A DNA stretch of 64,000 nt, from NCBI RefSeq assembly GCF_024189315.1, contig NZ_JAIZEO010000002.1, forward strand, positions 310,001 to 374,000. The letters run 5' to 3'. Below, piece by piece: positions 1 through 9,271 of this stretch. Under the pieces are notes generated by a model. That model was given only the letters and a program-made list of their open reading frames with translations. It did no database searches and was not told the DNA's origin. Every line of letters begins with the position of its first letter. Within the stretch, counting starts at the first letter, position 1. This DNA comes from Halobacillus sp. A5. GTDB taxonomy: Bacteria > Bacillota > Bacilli > Bacillales > Halobacillaceae. The position numbers were made by a program, and so were the translations under genes.

Positions 1-644
1 CGACGGATCCTAATTTGGCGGTAGCTCCATCCAAAACGTACAAGTTCATGATCATTCTTTCTCCGGTCGGTTCTTATTTCTCAGGCGGGATTCATCCGGT
101 GAAAATTAAAGTAGAAAACGAATTTACCCGTGCTGTAAAAGGCGGTACCGGTATGGCGAAGACAGCAGGAAACTACTCTTCCGGGTATCAGGCCCAGGCG
201 AGTGCTTATAAAGAAGGAAGTGCTGATGTGCTGTGGCTGGATGGCGTAGAAAAGCGCTACATAGAGGAAGTCGGCAGCATGAACATCTTTTTCAAAATAA
301 ACGGAGAAGTCGTCACTCCGGCTCTAAGTGGAAGCATCCTTAAAGGGATTACCCGTATGTCGATTCTTGAGCTGTTACGAGAGTGGGACGTGCCTGTAGT
401 TGAACGAAGAATCTCGATTGATGAACTGCATGAAGCATACGAGCGTGGTGAAGTAGAAGAAGCGTTCGGAACAGGGACGGCAGCAGTTATTTCGCCGGTA
501 GGAGAGCTGAACTGGGACGGAAAGAAAATGACGATCAACAATCACGAAATTGGAGAATTATCTCAAAAGCTTTATGACACGATTACCGGTATTCAGAGAG
601 GTAACATTGAAGACCATTACAAATGGGTGATCGAAGTTAAATAA
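1..644 (+). CDS. ilvE: Branched-chain amino acid aminotransferase, C-terminal part
   Basis: The PLP-dependent enzyme transaminates Leu, Ile and Val with 2-oxoglutarate in the cytosol. The reading frame is open to the left edge, so the N-terminal third is missing; the visible part starts in the segment before the SPVGSYF motif. The family motif TGMAKTAGNY (its Lys is likely the PLP lysine), VLWLDG, EVGSMNIFF and the C-terminal EAFGTGTAAVISPVG all match class IV branched-chain aminotransferases. It ends in EVK and is followed at once by a strong terminator, so it closes its transcription unit. The partial gene is clear; its start and promoter are outside the window. Confidence 0.93.
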   Translation, partial: TDPNLAVAPSKTYKFMIILSPVGSYFSGGIHPVKIKVENEFTRAVKGGTGMAKTAGNYSSGYQAQASAYKEGSADVLWLDGVEKRYIEEVGSMNIFFKINGEVVTPALSGSILKGITRMSILELLREWDVPVVERRISIDELHEAYERGEVEEAFGTGTAAVISPVGELNWDGKKMTINNHEIGELSQKLYDTITGIQRGNIEDHYKWVIEVK

Positions 645-650
645 TTTAAG

Positions 651-686
651 GTGCCTGGCCATTAGGTTGAGTCAGGCACTTTTTTT
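651..686 (+). terminator. Terminator of ilvE
   Basis: GTGCCTG (651-657) pairs with CAGGCAC (673-679), followed by seven T. It begins 6 bases after the ilvE stop. Confidence 0.9.
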
Positions 687-1088
687 ATGCCTAATGAATT
701 ATTCTAAGCAGGGGGGAGGTTGGTGATAAATCAAAAACTAAACCCGACAGAAAAACATCGTTTACGTGTTTATTAAATTGAGGCTCTTACTGCATCTTCC
801 TCGACTGGAACTGATAGCTGAACGCAGAAATAAGGGTGGTTATCATTGTCCTGAGTGTATTGTTAGGCAGGAGAAATACTCAACTATTGTGGTTGGTTCC
901 AAGTATTAGAATCCATTCGGCATCAATGAACCCTGTAGACTTGATTATTAAATGGAAATTAATACAAAACATAGGAACGTATGATACGCTTAGGTTATCT
1001 AAATTCACGATATAAACACAGTTTCTTATTCAATTAACGGATTATGTATAAATGAATTATTATAAAAGCGGAAGAAAGGAGGGGTAAT
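687..1088. other. Intergenic stretch, no supported gene
   Basis: About 400 bases with no convincing gene. A frame around 742-909 contains HCPEC and reads as protein-like, but it has no ATG or ribosome binding site. It may be a decayed gene fragment. Only the last bases (GGAGGGG before 1089) clearly serve the next gene. Confidence 0.5.
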
Positions 1089-1394
1089 ATGGAAATTGTT
1101 CGTATTTTACTTCCTGTTGTATTAGTCGGTGGAATTGCAGTATTTGTAGTTATGAGAATGAAACATAAATATAAGAAGAATACCTTGGGCAAGAAAAAAT
1201 CAAAGGGAGCTCAAAATTTATTAGATAGTTTAATACCACTGGGAATGATGACTGGTTGTGTTTTTAGTGTACTCCTCAGCATATTTTTCCCAATCTCTTT
1301 ACTGTCTACGATTGCCTTAGGAGCTGGAACAGGCTTACTATTTGGGTATGTTGCATATGAAATTTATAGTAAAAGAGGAGAAAGTCATTCATAA
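1089..1394 (+). CDS. Small membrane protein, unknown function
   Basis: 101 aa, with a good site AAAGGAGGGG seven bases before ATG. Residues 5-22 form one hydrophobic helix, a very basic stretch (KHKYKKNTLGKKKSKG) follows, and residues 48-70 and 73-93 form two more helices with a Gly-rich GAGTGLLFGY turn. Three membrane segments with a positively charged loop predict an inner-membrane protein with the basic loop in the cytosol. I recognise no family. The gene stands alone on this strand, and a weak hairpin (GGCTT / AAGCC near 1462-1482) may end its transcript. Confidence 0.7.
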   Translation: MEIVRILLPVVLVGGIAVFVVMRMKHKYKKNTLGKKKSKGAQNLLDSLIPLGMMTGCVFSVLLSIFFPISLLSTIALGAGTGLLFGYVAYEIYSKRGESHS

Positions 1395-1540
1395 ACTCCT
1401 GTCTTCCGTAATCGGGTGCAATTGTGGAATAAAATGTGAAATGAAGTACTTAAATTAAAGGGGCTTTGGTTTAACAAGCCAATAACAATAAAAAAACTAC
1501 CTGATTTGTAGAAGTTTTGCCGTTAACACAGCCAACAGAC

Positions 1541-1576
1541 AAAGAAGCCTATCCATCGACTGGTTCAGGCTTCTTT
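1541..1576 (-). terminator. Terminator of the yuiD-like gene
   Basis: A 10-bp perfect stem AAAGAAGCCT / AGGCTTCTTT lies just beyond the stop of the minus-strand gene. The T-run is short, so the strength is uncertain. Confidence 0.6.
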
Positions 1577-1584
1577 CATCATAA

Positions 1585-2055
1585 TTATTCACCATGCTTA
1601 CGGTCTTCGAGCTTAGCAGAAGCTAACCCATATAAGAATCCAAACAGAGCACCTACCGCCACTTCAGCCGGCTGGTGTCCGAGAAGCTCCTTCAATTCTT
1701 TTTCCTGCTTCACAAATTCTAAACTTGGATAATCCGTTGATATTGCCTCAATGTTATCCTCAAGATCATTAACTAAACGCGCTATTTCGCCTGTATGCCG
1801 CCGTATACCTTGAGCGTCATACATAACAATAGTACCGAATACAACAGCGAGTGCTGTTTCGATATGCCTCGTTCCACGGTTAGCTGCTACGTAGGTAGCT
1901 AGTGAAGCGACGCCTGCAGAGTGGGAGCTCGGCATGCCGCCCGTTTGAAGAATTGGCTTCCAGTCCCAATTCCCGCTGATTTTTTTATGGGTTGCTATTT
2001 TTAACCCTTGTGCGATGATAATCGCAGAAAGTGAAGTAATTATGCCTCTGTTCAT
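1585..2055 (-). CDS. yuiD: YuiD-like divergent PAP2 family membrane protein (DUF212)
   Basis: 156 aa. The family (DUF212, B. subtilis YuiD) is a distant relative of PAP2 acid phosphatases and vanadium haloperoxidases. The signature GGMPSSHSAGV is at about residues 39-49, and YDAQGIRRHTGEIAR at about 79-93 supplies the second conserved block with Arg and His. Hydrophobic segments lie at the N-terminus (8-20), at 66-80 and at 132-148. GGAGGGG precedes the ATG. The activity and substrate are not established for the family. A single-gene unit ending in the hairpin at 1541-1576. Confidence 0.88.
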   Translation of the reverse strand: MNRGIITSLSAIIIAQGLKIATHKKISGNWDWKPILQTGGMPSSHSAGVASLATYVAANRGTRHIETALAVVFGTIVMYDAQGIRRHTGEIARLVNDLEDNIEAISTDYPSLEFVKQEKELKELLGHQPAEVAVGALFGFLYGLASAKLEDRKHGE

Positions 2056-2188
2056 TCCGACCCCTCCATTAATTGCGAAATTGCCTATCTATGATTCATA
2101 CCCCTCATGACATGTTTTATTCAGGTTTTTACAAATTTTTAGAGTTAGAGGTATAAGGGAAGTGATATAAGGAGAGGAGGACGATATA

Positions 2189-2473
2189 ATGCTGCACAGG
2201 TTACAGGCAGCAGGGGTTTTGTTTATAGTAATAGGGTTCCTGCTCTGGGTTTCTGTGGATTCATCCGGCGTGCTGCTCCCTTTGCTGATATCAGGAGCCG
2301 GCATTATTTTAGTTAGTTTAGCAAGAGGAATAACAAGGAGGGGGCGAAGCTTTTTGTGCAGGATCGGTCTTCATAAAAATAAACAGACGGGCTGGGATGC
2401 ATCAACACCCTCGGCTGCTGTCTATCAATGTGAACGATGTGGTCAAAAAAAGAGAGTTGTTAAAGCGGTTTAA
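2189..2473 (+). CDS. Small membrane protein with C-terminal zinc-ribbon-like Cys pairs
   Basis: 94 aa, with an AGGAGG-type site seven bases before ATG. Residues 8-24 and 27-45 are hydrophobic and form two membrane helices. A cytosolic tail holds LCRIGLHK and, 25-30 residues later, YQCERCGQKKRVV. One Cys, one His and a CxxC pair could bind one zinc. The same arrangement is seen in many small uncharacterised bacterial proteins. No operon partner is visible, and I assign no function. Confidence 0.7.
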   Translation: MLHRLQAAGVLFIVIGFLLWVSVDSSGVLLPLLISGAGIILVSLARGITRRGRSFLCRIGLHKNKQTGWDASTPSAAVYQCERCGQKKRVVKAV

Positions 2474-2549
2474 TAAAAAGACTGTATTACACGGAAGTCG
2501 TTTCCTGACAGCCTGCCATCATCTATGACAGGGGTTTCTAAACAAGCTG

Positions 2550-2578
2550 AAAAAAGCCGCGGAGCAGCTCCGCGGCTT
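2550..2578 (-). terminator. Terminator of the M20/AbgT operon
   Basis: GCCGCGGAG (2556-2564), loop CAG, CTCCGCGGC (2568-2576). Read on the minus strand it is followed by six T. It lies 10 bases past the abgT stop. Confidence 0.92.
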
Positions 2579-2588
2579 CTTAAAAAAA

Positions 2589-4112
2589 TTATAGATTTAC
2601 TCCAATCCCCGGTCCAAATGGAATACCGAAAATTGCAAATACGAGTAATAGGATGACCCATACAGTAAAGAAAATAATACTGTAAGGAAGCATTAATGAA
2701 ATTAACGTTCCCAGGCCGGCTTTTTTATTGTACTCTCTCATAAACGCCAGCACAACGATGATGTAAGGGTTCATCGGTGTAATGATGTTTGTGGAAGAGT
2801 CGGCAATACGGTAGGCCGCTTGAATAAAGGCTGGGTGATAGTCTAAATAGTAGAACATTTGCAGAAAGATCGGTGCTTCCAGAGCCCACTGGGCAGACCC
2901 ACTGAAGATTAACAGGTTCATAAATGCAGTGAGGATTGAGAAACCAACCACAATAGGAAGCCCTGTCATATCCAGCGCCTGGAGGGCATTGGCACCACTT
3001 ACAGCTACCCACGTACCGATATTAGACCAATCAAAGTAAGCGATGAACTGCGCAGCTGCAAAGATGAGGACGATAAAGCCGGACATATCCTTCATCGCTT
3101 CTCCCATAAACCCGGAAATATCACGTGACGATTTAATCTTTTTAACTGTAATCCCGTAAGCTAACCCAATCGCAATAAAGAAGAAGAGGATGATCGGAAC
3201 AATCCCGTCTAAGAATGGAGATGGGACCAGTCCGCCTTCTTCACTGCGTAACGCTGAACCGGGCCAGGCAATGGCAATGACAAGTACGATAATAAAGCCG
3301 ATACCTGTAATAACAGCATTTCGGAACCCTCTCATCTCAAGTGCGGAGCTCTCTTCCAGTTCGTTGCCGCCTTCACCTTCATATTTACCGAGGCGCGGCT
3401 CTACGATTTTTTCGGTGATTAGTGCACCTGTAATCGACAGCACAATGACTGAGGCAATCATAAAGTACCAGTTATCAACAGGTGTGACGGTAATATTAGA
3501 ATCTAAGCTTTCCATAACTTCGGTTGAAATCCCGGCAAGTAATGCATCTGTACCAGTAATCATAAAGTTCGCTGTAAAACCAGAACCTACACCAGCGAAG
3601 CCTGCTGCTAAACCAGCTAGAGGGTGACGCCCAATCGTGTAGAAAACCATCGCAGCCAGAGGTGGAATAATAACAAAAGCTGCATCGGATGCAATGTTAC
3701 CCATAATTCCGACAAAGATTACTGCATACGTGATTAAAGATTTCGGTGCTTTTAGAATGGTGCTTTTAATAGCCGTTTCCAGCAATCCTACTTTATCCGC
3801 AAGTCCAATCCCGAGCATCATAGCGAGGACCAGGCCGAGCGGTGCAAACCCGGTAAAATTATCGAGCATGGAAGTTAAAATATATTCTAAGCCTTCCCCG
3901 GAGACAAGACTTTTAATTGCAATCTCTTCTCCTGTCCCTGGTTCTTCTACAGAAACGCCGAATAGAGATATAACCCAGGAAAATAAGATGATGAAACCGG
4001 CTAAATAAACAAACAACATGAACGGTTCGGGCAGTTTGTTACCCATTCTTTCTATTCCATTAAGGAATCTGGTCATTCCTTTGTTTTGTTTCTCTTCAGT
4101 CGTCTTACTCAT
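2589..4112 (-). CDS. abgT: AbgT-family transporter (p-aminobenzoyl-glutamate type)
   Basis: 507 aa, with about eleven hydrophobic segments and family landmarks near GNIASDAAFVIIPPLAAMVFYTIGRHP and GFTANFMITGTDALLAG (quoted in parts: GNIASDAAFV, GFTANFMITGTDALL). AbgT/MtrF-type carriers move p-aminobenzoyl-glutamate or related aromatic acylamino acids across the membrane. The track-long frame starts at GTG 4121, but AAAGG sits nine bases before ATG 4112, so I place the start there. It is the last gene after three M20 hydrolases and a regulator, which suggests import of an N-acylated amino acid that the hydrolases then cleave. The true substrate is unknown. Confidence 0.88.
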   Translation of the reverse strand: MSKTTEEKQNKGMTRFLNGIERMGNKLPEPFMLFVYLAGFIILFSWVISLFGVSVEEPGTGEEIAIKSLVSGEGLEYILTSMLDNFTGFAPLGLVLAMMLGIGLADKVGLLETAIKSTILKAPKSLITYAVIFVGIMGNIASDAAFVIIPPLAAMVFYTIGRHPLAGLAAGFAGVGSGFTANFMITGTDALLAGISTEVMESLDSNITVTPVDNWYFMIASVIVLSITGALITEKIVEPRLGKYEGEGGNELEESSALEMRGFRNAVITGIGFIIVLVIAIAWPGSALRSEEGGLVPSPFLDGIVPIILFFFIAIGLAYGITVKKIKSSRDISGFMGEAMKDMSGFIVLIFAAAQFIAYFDWSNIGTWVAVSGANALQALDMTGLPIVVGFSILTAFMNLLIFSGSAQWALEAPIFLQMFYYLDYHPAFIQAAYRIADSSTNIITPMNPYIIVVLAFMREYNKKAGLGTLISLMLPYSIIFFTVWVILLLVFAIFGIPFGPGIGVNL

Positions 4113-4199
4113 GTCTTTCACCCTTTCTTCGATTTAGGAAGTTTTTCTTTAATTTTATCTGTTTATTAAAACTGATGTCGTCGTATTGTTTATTCTCTA

Positions 4200-5504
4200 T
4201 TAATTCCCTGTAAACTGATAAACTTTTCTAGGTCTTCCTCTTTCGCCGGATTGTGCTTCACCGGACTGTTCAACGATTCCGACCCGTTCCATCTCTGCAA
4301 GGATCCGCCTGCCGTTTCTCTCTGTACTTTTCATCCAGCGGGCTAAATCCTGAGAGGTAAACTGCTCCCGCCGATAATGGTTCGCATAAGCTGTTATCTT
4401 TGATACCACCCCCGGACTAAGATTGACATCCTTCATTTTTTCCTTCCAGGATTGGCCGATTTCTGTGGTGCGGTAGTTAATCTCATCTTCCTGCTGCTTG
4501 GCAGTAATCGATTGATCATCATCTACCACCAGCAGGGTAGGCTTCTCATAGTCTTTAATGTGACGGAAGCCTAACCGTACGTGCTGTTCGGCCTGAAGGA
4601 CGGTTTCGCCAAATCCAATGGACACTTTCACCTGCAGATTGGTTTGTAAATGAATCTCATCAATTAAGGAAAATAAGTCCCCCTCTGTCTCTATACTCAG
4701 CTCTCCTCTGGTAGTGAAAATGAAAAACAAACCGTCTCCCATCTGCATCACGGAGCCGTTTGTTTTTTCTGCAATTTCGAAAAGCTGCCGTCTGACATCT
4801 AATTCCTGGTATTTAGTTTTAAACGAATAATAAAGTTCTTCGAGATTATCCGGTTCCATTTCGATTCGGCAGCCGATAACTGCTACCTGCGAGTTACGGT
4901 AGAGATTAGACTGTGCACGTTCTTCTAAAAACTGTATGATCATTTTAATAGATAAATAGGAGGGCGTTACACGGTAGACCGGGATGTTCTTTTCCCTAAG
5001 CTGGAGATAAACATCCTGAATGGAAGTAATAACAACTTCCGCCCTACCCTGGTCATATAATTCAGTGTGAAATTCTACGAGTTCGTTAGTGCTTTTGTTG
5101 CTTTCAAAGGGGTGGGTGTAATAGGTTAATTCCTCCAGTTGGTAATAGGAAAGAATTTTATCGAACTCTTTGCTGGTAATAGTATCGATGCTTACATGTC
5201 TGAAAACTTGGTTTGAGTTAAGCTGGGCTTCCAGAAGTATTCCGAAAAAGCTGGCCCCGTGAAGAGGGGGGAAGGCTCCTTCCTCAGTGGTAATCAAATT
5301 GTGGTCCATAGCGTACGTATAATTCAACACCCCTGAGAAAAACCACTGATCCACATCATTTCGGTACTGCTTTAAGATTGCAGATACTTCTTCCAGTTGT
5401 TCATAAGGGTAAGGGACAAAGGAAATGTCCTCGAATTCTTTGGCCACATACATGATTCTCTGTAAAGAATCGTGAGGGGCAATGACACCGATTTTAGTCT
5501 TCAA
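4200..5504 (-). CDS. Multidomain transcriptional regulator of the M20/AbgT operon
   Basis: 434 aa from a TTG start that overlaps the stop of the upstream hydrolase. Residues 1-165 resemble a PrpR-N or periplasmic-binding-like sensor fold (AEVVITSIQDVYLQLREK, IPVYRVTP). Residues 185-330 look like a degenerate nucleotide-cyclase/GGDEF domain (QVAVIGCRIE, MQMGDGLFFIF, VKVSIGFGETVLQAEQHV); the GGDEF active-site motif is absent, so cyclase activity is unlikely. Residues 350-434 form a winged helix (FTSQDLARWMKSTERNGRRIL, ERGRPRKVYQF). No membrane segment is visible, so it should be a cytosolic one-component sensor, presumably for an operon substrate. I know no named homologue. Confidence 0.7.
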   Translation of the reverse strand: MKTKIGVIAPHDSLQRIMYVAKEFEDISFVPYPYEQLEEVSAILKQYRNDVDQWFFSGVLNYTYAMDHNLITTEEGAFPPLHGASFFGILLEAQLNSNQVFRHVSIDTITSKEFDKILSYYQLEELTYYTHPFESNKSTNELVEFHTELYDQGRAEVVITSIQDVYLQLREKNIPVYRVTPSYLSIKMIIQFLEERAQSNLYRNSQVAVIGCRIEMEPDNLEELYYSFKTKYQELDVRRQLFEIAEKTNGSVMQMGDGLFFIFTTRGELSIETEGDLFSLIDEIHLQTNLQVKVSIGFGETVLQAEQHVRLGFRHIKDYEKPTLLVVDDDQSITAKQQEDEINYRTTEIGQSWKEKMKDVNLSPGVVSKITAYANHYRREQFTSQDLARWMKSTERNGRRILAEMERVGIVEQSGEAQSGERGRPRKVYQFTGN

Positions 5505-6754
5505 TGACCCTCACCCGTTTCTTCTTTTAAATACTCAGCTATCACTTGAGAACCTTTAGCTAAGTCTTTAATTGAAGCAAATTCTTTAGGGTGATGGCTG
5601 ATTCCTTGTTCGCAAGGGATGAACAGCAGCCCGGAAGGCCATTTATGAGCCATGTTCATCACGTCATGACCAGCTCCACTATCCATTGTAAAAGGCTTTA
5701 AGCCCATTTTCTCAGTGACATGAGTAAGCCTCTCATGTACTTGAGGGTTTAAAAAGACGGATGGGTTGTCGACCAGAGTGTTGATTTTGATTTGGACGCT
5801 GCGCTTTTCTTCGATTTTTTTACAGTAGGCCGCTATTCGATCCGCCAACTCTCTCTTCAAGGAGTCGTTGACACTTCGTATGTCGATTCCCAGTGTCACT
5901 TCACCAGGAATGACGTTCATCACATTAGGCTCAAGCTGTACTGTGCTTACAGTCGCTACAAGCGGAATGTCCTGTTCGCGATTGAGCAGGCTGGCCTGTT
6001 CCTCGACAAAAGCAACCAGGGGAGCAATGGCAGCAAATGCATCGAATCGGCGGTTCATCGGGGTTGTACCTGTATGGTTCGCCATGCCTACAGCTTTGAC
6101 TTGCAGACGGATCGGGCAGGCCACTCCCCGTACTATTCCTAAATCGGCTTGGTTGTCTTCGATTTGAGTACCTTGTTCAATGTGGAGTTCAAGAAAGCTT
6201 TCCAAATCTTGTTCTGAAAGTTCAGCTTCACCCACCTTCTCCCACGGGAGTCCAAAGTCTTCTACTGCTTCTTTAATCGTTATTCCTTCTGCATCTTTAA
6301 CAGGTGCGATGTCGTCTTTATCCAGTAATCCGGATATGGATTTACTTCCAATTGTGGAGACCCCGAAACGGGCCGATTCTTCAGAGGCAAAACAGATAAT
6401 GCTGATATTTTTCTTTGGTTGAAATTCATGGTCCTTTAGTATTTTTATGGCTGCCAGTGCTGTGAGAACGCCAGCCACACCGTCGTAGCCTCCGCCATTT
6501 TTAACGGTATCTACGTGTGAACCGACGGCAGCAGTGGGGGCATCTTCCTTAACTGTCCATGTGGCCCATTGATTGCCGGCTTGATCTGTTGTTGTCGTCA
6601 AACCAAGTGATTGTGCGATCATTTGAAAAGCTTGATGGGATTGTTTCTCTTCTTTTGTATAGCTGAGTCGGGAGAACCCTTGCTCATAGTCCATTTCATT
6701 GACTAAATTAAGCTTTAATAAATGGGTCTCAAGCCAGGCGTGCAAGTCAGCCAA
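5501..6754 (-). CDS. M20 zinc hydrolase, hydantoinase/carbamoylase (AmaB) type
   Basis: 417 aa from a TTG start behind GGAGTG; it overlaps the preceding gene by 8 bases. Motifs in order: GSHVDTV (metal ligands) near residue 78, GGGYDGVAGV, FASEESARFG with the catalytic Glu, ELHIEQG near 192, MANHTGTTPM near 226 in the dimerisation domain, and SGAGHDVMNMAH near 343. These are typical of N-carbamoyl-L-amino acid hydrolase, allantoate amidohydrolase and ureidoglycolate hydrolase. No hydantoinase or allantoinase is nearby, so the neighbours favour hydrolysis of an N-substituted amino acid. The exact substrate cannot be read from sequence. Confidence 0.88.
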   Translation of the reverse strand: MADLHAWLETHLLKLNLVNEMDYEQGFSRLSYTKEEKQSHQAFQMIAQSLGLTTTTDQAGNQWATWTVKEDAPTAAVGSHVDTVKNGGGYDGVAGVLTALAAIKILKDHEFQPKKNISIICFASEESARFGVSTIGSKSISGLLDKDDIAPVKDAEGITIKEAVEDFGLPWEKVGEAELSEQDLESFLELHIEQGTQIEDNQADLGIVRGVACPIRLQVKAVGMANHTGTTPMNRRFDAFAAIAPLVAFVEEQASLLNREQDIPLVATVSTVQLEPNVMNVIPGEVTLGIDIRSVNDSLKRELADRIAAYCKKIEEKRSVQIKINTLVDNPSVFLNPQVHERLTHVTEKMGLKPFTMDSGAGHDVMNMAHKWPSGLLFIPCEQGISHHPKEFASIKDLAKGSQVIAEYLKEETGEGH

Positions 6755-8054
6755 TTTCGCTCACTCCTTTCACAATCTGAATGTAGGCATCCACTGCAAC
6801 AGGCAGGACCTCTTCTTCAAAATCAAAGTTCGGTGAGTGATGGTTATCCGGCAGATAAGTACCAAACAGCATGTACGTTGCTTTACCGCCATTCGCCTGT
6901 ACTGCATTCATCATAAAGCTCGCATCCTCGGAACCCGAAACCATTGCATAAGGATCCACCCTTGTAATGAATTCACTGGATTCACATGCCTTCGTAATTG
7001 ACGGGATCAGCGATTCATCACACTTTACTTCTTCAGTTTCTCCAACAAATTCGACTTCAGCTTCGACTTGATACATCAAGGCGGAGGCTTCAATTATTCG
7101 TCGTGCTTCGGTTTGCATGTATTGATTAATATCCTGGTTTTCTCCTCTGGTTTCTAATTCGAGGTAACCGCGGTCGGATATGATGTTCCGTCCATTCCCT
7201 GCAATGAGCTTCCCTACATTCACTCTGCTGATGCCGTCACTGTGGCGGGAAATACCGTGCAGCTGAGTAGCTGCAGTTGCTGCTGCAAGTAATGCGTTTC
7301 GTCCGGCTTCGGGCTTCATGCCTGAATGGGAGGATTGACCTTTAAAGTAAACATTCAGCTTTGATGAAGCTAAGAACCCTCTCGTTGTAGCAGCAATTGT
7401 ACCGACAGGGAGCGAATTTATACCGATGTGCCCGGAGTAAAATTCATCCACTCCCTGAAGCCAGCCTTTTTCCGTCATCGCTCTGGCTCCGCGGCCACCT
7501 TCCTCAGCCGGCTGGAAGAGGAGGGTGAACCTTCCTTTTAAATGCTCGTGATTTTCTGCGATAAAACGGGCAAGTCCAAGTCCGATTGTCGTATGGCCGT
7601 CATGCCCGCAAGCGTGCATAATCCCTTTGTACCTGGAACCGAACCCTTCTTTATGAGGGATATGCTCTGCCTGCTCGGCTTCTTCAATCGGCAGGGCATC
7701 AATGTCAAAGCGAAAGGCAAGGTGGGAGCCGCTTTTTTCCGTGTCATAAACAGCCACTATGCCTGTATGACCGTCACGCATCTTATCCATCCATTCTTCA
7801 CTGACGCCGTTCTCAATAGCCCTTTTTTCATTTGCTTTGATCTCGCTGGCCTTTGGCACACCGTAACGGGCTTCGGTCTCCAGAGCCTCCCTGCCTGAAT
7901 AAACTGTGAATCCAAGCTTTTTAAGCTCTTCTCCGAGCAGGGAAGTGGTGTAATATTCCGTAAACCCTAATTCAGGATATTGGTGCAGATGCCGCCGCCA
8001 TTTATTCAGGTAAGGCTCTATTTGTTTTACAAATCCACTAGGCTGAACAGCCAT
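6747..8054 (-). CDS. abgA: AbgA-like M20 amidohydrolase
   Basis: 435 aa, close to the length of E. coli AbgA, a subunit of p-aminobenzoyl-glutamate hydrolase. Key sites: RRHLHQYPELGFTE near the N-terminus, RFDIDALPI with the metal-binding Asp near 119, MHACGHDGHTT near 147, and FQPAEEGGRGA with the catalytic Glu pair near 187. GGAGCGAGG precedes the ATG. It is second in the operon and overlaps the next gene. With AbgT in the same operon, the natural reading is hydrolysis of imported aminobenzoyl- or acyl-amino acids. It lacks an obvious AbgB; the first gene of the operon may take that role. Confidence 0.87.
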   Translation of the reverse strand: MAVQPSGFVKQIEPYLNKWRRHLHQYPELGFTEYYTTSLLGEELKKLGFTVYSGREALETEARYGVPKASEIKANEKRAIENGVSEEWMDKMRDGHTGIVAVYDTEKSGSHLAFRFDIDALPIEEAEQAEHIPHKEGFGSRYKGIMHACGHDGHTTIGLGLARFIAENHEHLKGRFTLLFQPAEEGGRGARAMTEKGWLQGVDEFYSGHIGINSLPVGTIAATTRGFLASSKLNVYFKGQSSHSGMKPEAGRNALLAAATAATQLHGISRHSDGISRVNVGKLIAGNGRNIISDRGYLELETRGENQDINQYMQTEARRIIEASALMYQVEAEVEFVGETEEVKCDESLIPSITKACESSEFITRVDPYAMVSGSEDASFMMNAVQANGGKATYMLFGTYLPDNHHSPNFDFEEEVLPVAVDAYIQIVKGVSEIG

Positions 8055-8067
8055 TGTACCTCGCTCC

Positions 8068-9255
8068 TTATTTAAGAGTGTTAAGTGTATCGAGAGCTAC
8101 CTTTGCTAGAAATTCACTACCGATCGGTAATGCTTTTTCGTTTAGCAGAAATCCTGGGTCGTGAAGAGGCTTCTGGTTCTCCGCATCCTCAATTTGAGTG
8201 CCAAGCCATATAAAAGCGCCGGGATACTTTAATAAAAATCTTGAAAAATCCTCTCCAGCCAGAGCCGGGTCTACTTCAGGAACGGACGCCTCTCCCAGGA
8301 TGCTTTTAGCAGAGATCCGGGCCTGTTCTGCCCATTCAGGTGTATTTATCGTAGCGGGATAACCGTCAAAGTATTGAATGTCAGAGGATCCCTCGAACGC
8401 TTCACACGTTTGTTCTATAATCGTGTGAAATCTTTGCTTCACTTTTTCTTTTACTTCCGTTTTGAACGTGCGGATTGTTCCTTCAAAAGTGATTTCGTCA
8501 GGAATCACATTGTAGCTGTATCCGCCTTCAATTCTTCCAATGGTTACGACTGCTGAGTCAAGCGGGTTGACATTACGGCTGACGATCGTCTGCAGACTTG
8601 AAATAATTTGGTTCGTAATAATCAATGCATCATTTCCATCATGAGGCATGCTCGCATGTCCGCCTTTTCCTTTAACCGTCACTTTGAAACGATCCGAAGC
8701 GCCCATCATTTCATTGTCACGAATCCCTACCTGACCAACAGGAAGGCCCGGCCACACATGCTGGCCGAAAATAACGTCAGGAATATATTCATCAAAGACT
8801 CCATCCTCCATCATAGGCTGCGAACCTCCGTAAGGTGATGTTTCCTCTGCCGGCTGGAAGACGAGCAGGACAGTACCGTGGATGTCTTGTTGTATTTTCT
8901 GTAAAGCGGCTCCTGCACCTAACAGCATGGCGATATGCGCATCGTGGCCGCAGGCATGCATTTTTCCTTTATTTGCAGATGCAAACTCATGGTCATTTGC
9001 TTCCTGTATAGGGAGAGCATCCATATCAGCACGCAAAGCGACTGTACCGCCTGGCTTTGCCCCTTTAATAATTCCGAGGACCCCGGTTTTTGCGAACCCG
9101 GACTGCCATTGAATCCCGTATTCCGTTAATTTGTCTTTCACTAATGAAGAAGTCTTATGTTCTTCATTGCTTAGTTCTGGATTTTTGTGCAAGGCTCTGC
9201 GAATTTCTTTAATTTCCGTTTCTATAGGTGTGATTAATTCTTTGATGGTGTCCAA
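8068..9255 (-). CDS. M20 amidohydrolase (YxeP/HipO/N-acyl amino acid hydrolase type)
   Basis: 395 aa from a TTG start at 9255, chosen because AAAGGAGG lies seven bases upstream; the longer frame from ATG 9282 would place this ribosome site inside the protein. Motifs: RRALHKNPELSNEEHKT, RADMDALPI near 85, MHACGHDAHIA near 106, FQPAEE near 141, GQHVWPGLPVG near 173, and DPALAGEDFSRF near the end. This family removes acyl or amino-acid groups from N-acyl amino acids (for example hippurate or N-acetyl-cysteine derivatives). It is the first gene of the operon. Confidence 0.88.
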   Translation of the reverse strand: MDTIKELITPIETEIKEIRRALHKNPELSNEEHKTSSLVKDKLTEYGIQWQSGFAKTGVLGIIKGAKPGGTVALRADMDALPIQEANDHEFASANKGKMHACGHDAHIAMLLGAGAALQKIQQDIHGTVLLVFQPAEETSPYGGSQPMMEDGVFDEYIPDVIFGQHVWPGLPVGQVGIRDNEMMGASDRFKVTVKGKGGHASMPHDGNDALIITNQIISSLQTIVSRNVNPLDSAVVTIGRIEGGYSYNVIPDEITFEGTIRTFKTEVKEKVKQRFHTIIEQTCEAFEGSSDIQYFDGYPATINTPEWAEQARISAKSILGEASVPEVDPALAGEDFSRFLLKYPGAFIWLGTQIEDAENQKPLHDPGFLLNEKALPIGSEFLAKVALDTLNTLK

Positions 9256-9271
9256 AAAAGAACCTCCTTTA

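Noticed and set aside
742-909. Possible small protein with an HCPEC motif on the plus strand
   Set aside because: No ATG and no ribosome site; the only GTG lacks any upstream signal. Kept as a possible decayed fragment only.
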